Part shown: positions 7,379 to 10,239 of the stretch, piece by piece
How the letters are laid out: each line of letters begins with the position of its first letter
How positions within the stretch are numbered: the stretch's first letter is position 1
DNA from: an uncultured Cocleimonas sp.
GTDB lineage: Bacteria; Pseudomonadota; Gammaproteobacteria; Thiotrichales; Thiotrichaceae
Assembly (NCBI GenBank): GCA_938041705.1
Contig: CALISP010000258.1
Coordinates: 1-10,239 of the forward strand
DNA: 10,239 nucleotides
Direction of reading: 5' to 3'
The notes under the pieces: generated by a model
What the model saw: only the letters and a program-made list of their open reading frames with translations
Database searches by the model: none
What the model was told of the DNA's origin: nothing
Made by a program: the position numbers and the translations under genes

Positions 7379-7876
7379 ATGATTAAATTTGAGAAAAAGA
7401 CAGAAGCAACAGAGGCTACTCCTACAAGTAACTTAACGTTGGTCAAAGAGCAACGAGAAAAAAGCCGACTAAAAGTGACTCTAGATAATGGTGAAGAAGG
7501 TGGATTATTTTTTGAAAAAGGAACTACTTTTCAGGATGGAGATCTTATCATCAGCACTGATGGTGAAACCTTAGTGCAAATCAAAGCAGCACCAGAAACA
7601 GTTTCGAGTGTGCGCTGTGATGATCCTTTAATGTTGGCTAAAGCTTGCTACCATTTGGGCAATCGCCATATCCCATTACAAATTAATATGGGTGAATTAC
7701 GTTATCAATATGATCATGTCTTGGATGAGATGGTTAGAGGTTTAGGCTTGGAGGTTTTGACTGAACAAGCACCGTTTGAGCCAGAGTCTGGTGCTTATAG
7801 TGGCGGCGGACACCATCATCATTCCGATGATCATAATCACGATGTTCTCGAGCTCAGCCATCACTCACATGACTGA
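7379..7876 (+). CDS. ureE: Urease accessory protein UreE, nickel metallochaperone
   Basis: UreE delivers nickel to the UreD-UreF-UreG-apoenzyme complex. With the ATG chosen here it has 165 residues. Family features are VRCDDPLMLAKACYHLGNRH (78-97), the following PLQI, GELRYQYDHVLDEM and PFEPESGAY. The last 21 residues hold nine histidines (HHHHSDDHNH and HHSHD), a nickel-binding tail as in Klebsiella UreE. An in-frame TTG at 7364 would add five residues (170 in all); neither start has a good ribosome site. I prefer the ATG because MIKFEKK aligns better with the family N-terminus. The His tail codons continue into ureF, which overlaps by eight bases. Confidence 0.96.
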   Translation: MIKFEKKTEATEATPTSNLTLVKEQREKSRLKVTLDNGEEGGLFFEKGTTFQDGDLIISTDGETLVQIKAAPETVSSVRCDDPLMLAKACYHLGNRHIPLQINMGELRYQYDHVLDEMVRGLGLEVLTEQAPFEPESGAYSGGGHHHHSDDHNHDVLELSHHSHD

Positions 7877-8546
7877 ATCTTATTTAAGCCTATTAAAACT
7901 TCTGCAACTGAGTAGTCCGACACTTCCCATCGGTGCTTTCGCTTATTCGCAAGGTCTGGAATCAGCTATAGAGTCAGGGCTTATTAAAGATAAAAACGCA
8001 TTACATAGCTGGTTGATGGATTCACTTAAGATAAGCCTTTTAAACGTCGATATACCCATATTCATTAGGCTTTATAAAGCTTGGGAAAACGCCGATCTAG
8101 AAGAAGTTTTACGATGGAATCATATCTTACGTGCCCAACGTGAAACCAGTGAATTACGCAACGAAGATCATCATTTAGGTTTGGCACTCGCTCGATTACT
8201 TAAGGATCTAGATATTGTAGAAGCGAAGGAATTACACAAATGTAATGGTCTCTGTTTCATTACTTTATTCACTTTAGCAGCAACAAAATGGAATATCGAA
8301 TTAGGCAATGCTGCAAATGGATTCGTTTGGACCTGGCTCGATAACCAAGTTGCAGCAGCAATTAAATTAGTACCACTGGGGCAAACTGATGGACAAAAAG
8401 TACTGTCTGATTTTATACCTAAAATACCTGCCATTATCCAATTAGGTTTTAGTATTTCAGATGATGAAATAGGGGCATCGTTACCCATGATGGCAGTTTT
8501 AAGCTCACAACATGAAACACAATATTCAAGGTTATTTAGATCGTAA
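7869..8546 (+). CDS. ureF: Urease accessory protein UreF
   Basis: This 225-residue protein is the GTPase-modulating member of the UreD-F-G activation complex. Conserved features are LLQLSSPTLPIGAFAYSQG (11-29), LESAIESGLI, LRAQRETSELRNED in the middle, and the C-terminal SSQHETQYSRLFRS. The frame stays open back to about 7776, but an upstream start would add 31 residues unlike any UreF and read through the ureE His-tail codons. The ATG at 7869 gives MTESYLSLLKLLQLSSP, the usual start. It overlaps the ureE stop by eight bases (7869-7876), consistent with coupled translation. Confidence 0.96.
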   Translation: MTESYLSLLKLLQLSSPTLPIGAFAYSQGLESAIESGLIKDKNALHSWLMDSLKISLLNVDIPIFIRLYKAWENADLEEVLRWNHILRAQRETSELRNEDHHLGLALARLLKDLDIVEAKELHKCNGLCFITLFTLAATKWNIELGNAANGFVWTWLDNQVAAAIKLVPLGQTDGQKVLSDFIPKIPAIIQLGFSISDDEIGASLPMMAVLSSQHETQYSRLFRS

Positions 8547-8617
8547 ACATAGCTTGAGAAATAACAGACCTTGAATTAATACATATTAATGAATAGCTAA
8601 ACACAGGAAGAAATTTA

Positions 8618-9235
8618 ATGAGTAACAGTCAAGTATTACGCGTAGGAGTAGGTGGCCCAGTAGGATCAGGTAAAACGGCATTATTGCGTCAGTTATGTAA
8701 AAGAATGCAGGACGATTACAATCTTGCCGTTGTCACTAATGATATCTACACCAAAGAAGATGCTGAGTTTTTATTACGCCATAATGCCCTTGATGCCGAT
8801 CGGATTATGGGTGTTGAAACAGGTGGCTGCCCTCATACAGCGATTCGTGAAGACGCATCAATTAATTTGGCCGCGGTCGATACTATGTGCGAACGATTTC
8901 CAGATCTTGATTTTGTCATTATCGAAAGTGGTGGGGATAACCTTAGCGCGACTTTTAGTCCTGAATTATCTGATCTCACTATTTACGTTATTGATGTTGC
9001 CGCGGGCGATAAGATTCCTCGTAAAGGTGGACCTGGTATTACCAAGTCAGACCTATTAATAATCAATAAAACAGATCTCGCACCAATGGTTGGGGCATCC
9101 TTAGAAGTAATGGATACCGATACCAAACGCATGCGAGGAGATAAACCTTATGTTTTTACTAACCTAAAAGATGGAGAGAATGTTGAGAAAGTAATTAACT
9201 TTATTGTTGATAAAGGAATGCTTAGAGTTAATTAG
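8618..9235 (+). CDS. ureG: Urease accessory GTPase UreG
   Basis: This 205-residue SIMIBI-class GTPase powers nickel insertion into urease. Motifs seen are Walker A GPVGSGKT (13-20), VVTNDIYTKEDAEFL (38-52), the nickel-binding CPH at C71-H73 within ETGGCPHTAIRED, the ESGGDNLSATFSPEL block (103-117), and the guanine-specificity NKTD (150-153). Length is normal. The start has a good ribosome site (AGGAAG at 8605-8610). A 71-base gap separates it from ureF, longer than others late in the operon, but no terminator is visible there. UreG is the last gene of the operon in this direction. Confidence 0.98.
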   Translation: MSNSQVLRVGVGGPVGSGKTALLRQLCKRMQDDYNLAVVTNDIYTKEDAEFLLRHNALDADRIMGVETGGCPHTAIREDASINLAAVDTMCERFPDLDFVIIESGGDNLSATFSPELSDLTIYVIDVAAGDKIPRKGGPGITKSDLLIINKTDLAPMVGASLEVMDTDTKRMRGDKPYVFTNLKDGENVEKVINFIVDKGMLRVN

Positions 9236-9372
9236 TTTAAAGTTGATGTGGAGTTTTACGATTGAAACTTTGAAGCCTCAAAGACACCCCCATACTTTAT
9301 AGTGATATTCATACGGGTGCTCTTTATTTTCTAGTTAGCAATAAAGTAATAAGATTATAACTTTACTAATTC
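9236..9372. other. Convergent intergenic gap between ureG and the minus-strand gene
   Basis: This 137-bp stretch holds no gene. It contains several weak inverted repeats: CTTTGA/TCAAAG at 9268-9283 with a 4-base loop, CTTTATT/AATAAAG at 9322-9346, and CACCC/GGGTG over a long loop followed by a T-rich run near 9320-9330. None is a convincing intrinsic terminator, though the last could end + strand transcription inefficiently. Confidence 0.4.
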
Positions 9373-9693
9373 TCACATTGTTTTATCAAGAGTATTTAGT
9401 AATTTCCACTGAATAATTCCTTGTCCTCTAAGCCATTTTTCTAATCTATCTAAATTACTCCATTCGCGTCCTTGGCCTCTGGCATTGTGGATTCTTGCCC
9501 ATTGTCCATCGGTCATAATTGCTACTGCCCAAATGTTTGGGTGTTTACTTGGATCACCAAAACCACCGCTTTGGTATTCTCGTCTAGTGCGATATACCAC
9601 AATATCCTGAACTCTATAAGCATCTAATAAATCTGAAATTTCCGTAGATTTAAGATTCAATAGTGTTGCTTCGTTTAAATCAATATGAATCAT
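9373..9693 (-). CDS. Conserved-looking hypothetical protein, 106 residues
   Basis: The gene encodes a soluble protein with no signal peptide or membrane segment. The N-terminal third is acidic (IDLNEATLLNLKSTEISDLLDAY). The centre has VVYRTRREYQSGGFGDPSK, then WAVAIMTDGQWARIHNARGQ and REWSNLDRLEKWLRGQGI near the C-terminus. The order of a basic strand, an ARG turn and a LDRLEKWL helix faintly recalls small plasmid partition-associated proteins; I would not assign a function on that. AAGG lies 13 bases before the ATG, a little far. It is divergent from the C45-family gene, and one of two 17-bp dyads overlaps its first codons, so its transcription may be controlled there. Coding is supported by length, protein-like composition and the lack of an opposing gene. 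Confidence 0.65.
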   Translation of the reverse strand: MIHIDLNEATLLNLKSTEISDLLDAYRVQDIVVYRTRREYQSGGFGDPSKHPNIWAVAIMTDGQWARIHNARGQGREWSNLDRLEKWLRGQGIIQWKLLNTLDKTM

Positions 9694-9697
9694 ACTG
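9681..9697. promoter_or_regulatory. Operator-like 17-bp dyad, copy 1
   Basis: CAATATGAATCATACTG is a near-perfect palindrome about A9689 (seven of eight arm positions). It overlaps the first codons of the minus-strand gene and abuts the -35 box at 9698. Its reverse complement partner lies at 9723-9739 with 16 of 17 bases matching. Probably a binding site for a dimeric regulator; the protein is unknown. Confidence 0.5.
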
Positions 9698-9726
9698 TTG
9701 ACATTACCTTATTTTGGCACTACATT
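9698..9726 (+). promoter_or_regulatory. Sigma-70 promoter for the C45-family gene
   Basis: A perfect -35 TTGACA (9698-9703), a 17-base spacer and TACATT (9721-9726, four of six matches to TATAAT) predict a start near 9733 and a leader of about 42 bases. The promoter is bracketed by the two dyads. Confidence 0.6.
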
Positions 9727-9739
9727 ATGATTCATATTG
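9723..9739. promoter_or_regulatory. Operator-like 17-bp dyad, copy 2
   Basis: CATTATGATTCATATTG is the second copy of the dyad (consensus CAATATGAWTCATATTG). Its centre at 9731 is 42 bp, four helical turns, from copy 1. It overlaps the -10 box and predicted transcription start, where a bound repressor would block RNA polymerase. A smaller palindrome, ATTGT-ATA-ACAAT, follows directly at 9736-9748. Confidence 0.5.
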
Positions 9740-9774
9740 TATAACAATTTAAACATAATCGTAAAGGTAACTAC

Positions 9775-10239
9775 ATGAGTCCAACATTATTTAGAGCACG
9801 AAAGTTTGATAGTAAATCACTCCAAAAATCTTTTCATGGCGACGCTTTCAACGAATTTTGGCCTGAATATAAATCTTGGTATCAGTCTAAAAAACCAGAT
9901 GCATCAAATCCAGATTTATTGAAAGAAGCAGAAGCACAACTGATTAAAGTTATGCCCGAATTAATTCCGATCTATGAAAGCTTTCGAGAGTTTTCAAATG
10001 ATTGCCCAATAGCTTTAAATTTTTTAACGGGTTATCAGCCGCCTGCATATTTAGTTAATTGTTCTCAAGCTGTGTTAACTCAAGAACAGCCGATACTCAT
10101 TCGTAATTATGATTTAAGCCCAGCACTGTCAGAGAATCTGATTACACATTCAAATTTTTTGGGGCAATCAATTATCGGAACGAATGAATGTTTATGGGGA
10201 TTGGATGATGGAATGAATAGGGCTGGATTAGCGGCTTCA
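9775..10239 (+). CDS. C45-family autoproteolytic acyltransferase/hydrolase (3' end outside window)
   Basis: The frame from ATG 9775 is open for 155 codons to the right edge, with a ribosome site AAAGG (9763-9767). The N-terminal region carries AFNEFWPEYKSWYQS (25-39) and a helical stretch. Then come VNCSQAVL (94-101), ILIRNYDLSP (107-116), ECLWGLDDGMN (138-148) and AGLAAS. The C-S...RNYD...DG-N-GLA pattern is that of the AAT/C45 group (acyl-CoA:6-aminopenicillanate acyltransferase-like Ntn hydrolases), where the chain is cut before the cysteine, which becomes the nucleophile. C96 is the likely nucleophile. These enzymes act on amide bonds; the natural substrate is unknown. About half of the protein seems to lie beyond the window. 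No signal peptide is seen, so it is probably cytoplasmic. Confidence 0.82.
   Translation, partial: MSPTLFRARKFDSKSLQKSFHGDAFNEFWPEYKSWYQSKKPDASNPDLLKEAEAQLIKVMPELIPIYESFREFSNDCPIALNFLTGYQPPAYLVNCSQAVLTQEQPILIRNYDLSPALSENLITHSNFLGQSIIGTNECLWGLDDGMNRAGLAAS

Noticed and set aside
7776..7868. Longer UreF starting at 7776
   Set aside because: The extra 31 residues do not resemble UreF and only read the ureE His-tail codons in another frame. The family start motif begins at 7869.
8171..8488. 105-residue minus-strand frame opposite ureF
   Set aside because: It is antisense to a conserved gene, has no ribosome site I can support and no family likeness.
8575..8590. ATTAAT-ACAT-ATTAAT repeat between ureF and ureG
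   Set aside because: ATTAAT is itself a palindrome and common in AT-rich DNA. No promoter spacing or terminator can be built around it with confidence.
8724..9059. 111-residue frame on the + strand within ureG
   Set aside because: It lies wholly inside the strongly conserved ureG frame and has no recognisable protein features.
9268..9283. Hairpin CTTTGA/TCAAAG as the urease operon terminator
   Set aside because: A 6-bp AT-rich stem followed by ACACCCCC rather than a T tract; not a convincing intrinsic terminator.
9693..9707. Four-codon minus-strand leader frame (ATG TCA ACA GTA TGA) whose stop overlaps the start of the 106-residue gene
   Set aside because: Too short to support as coding, although AAGG lies immediately before it. 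Recorded as a curiosity.
1..10239. CRISPR arrays, tRNA or rRNA genes, insertion sequences
   Set aside because: No regularly spaced repeats, no cloverleaf or rRNA-like stretches and no transposase frames are visible.

Overview
The window comes from an AT-rich bacterial chromosome, most likely a gammaproteobacterium. The basis is the ureDABCEFG order with separate gamma and beta subunit genes, a sigma-54 promoter, a hybrid kinase/LuxR regulator pair and overall protein style. I cannot name the genus from sequence alone. Almost everything reads on the + strand; one small gene is on the - strand near the right end.

Left part (1-3541): a hybrid sensor kinase, open at the left edge, whose N-terminal half is the end of an NCS1-type (purine/cytosine/allantoin family) permease. 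A cysteine cluster and a histidine kinase with a receiver follow. Its stop codon overlaps the start of a LuxR-type response regulator (TAATG), so the two form a coupled two-component system.

Middle (3542-9235): a 284-bp control region with a near-consensus sigma-54 promoter (GG-N10-GC at 3722-3735). Two TGCACCAA half-sites, spaced 30 bp, lie about 90-115 bp upstream, as expected of an NtrC-type enhancer. It reads into a complete urease operon: a small His-rich membrane protein, ureD, ureA, ureB, ureC, ureE, ureF and ureG. UreABC form the nickel enzyme that splits urea to ammonia and carbamate. UreD, F, G and E build the carbamylated-lysine/dinickel centre. All nickel ligands of UreC are intact and fall at the Klebsiella residue numbers. 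No urea transporter and no recognisable nickel importer lie in the window. Two hairpins stand out: a perfect 13-bp inverted repeat inside ureD, and a bulged hairpin between ureD and ureA.

Right part (9236-10239): a 137-bp convergent gap, then a 106-residue gene of unknown function on the - strand. It is divergent from a C45-family Ntn-hydrolase/acyltransferase gene that runs off the right edge. The 81-bp divergent region holds a good sigma-70 promoter flanked by two nearly identical 17-bp dyads with centres 42 bp apart, a likely pair of operators.

Together the genes suggest nitrogen scavenging. The permease-kinase pair may sense a nitrogenous compound, and urease is probably switched on by nitrogen limitation through sigma-54. 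The link between the kinase pair and urease is inferred from position only.
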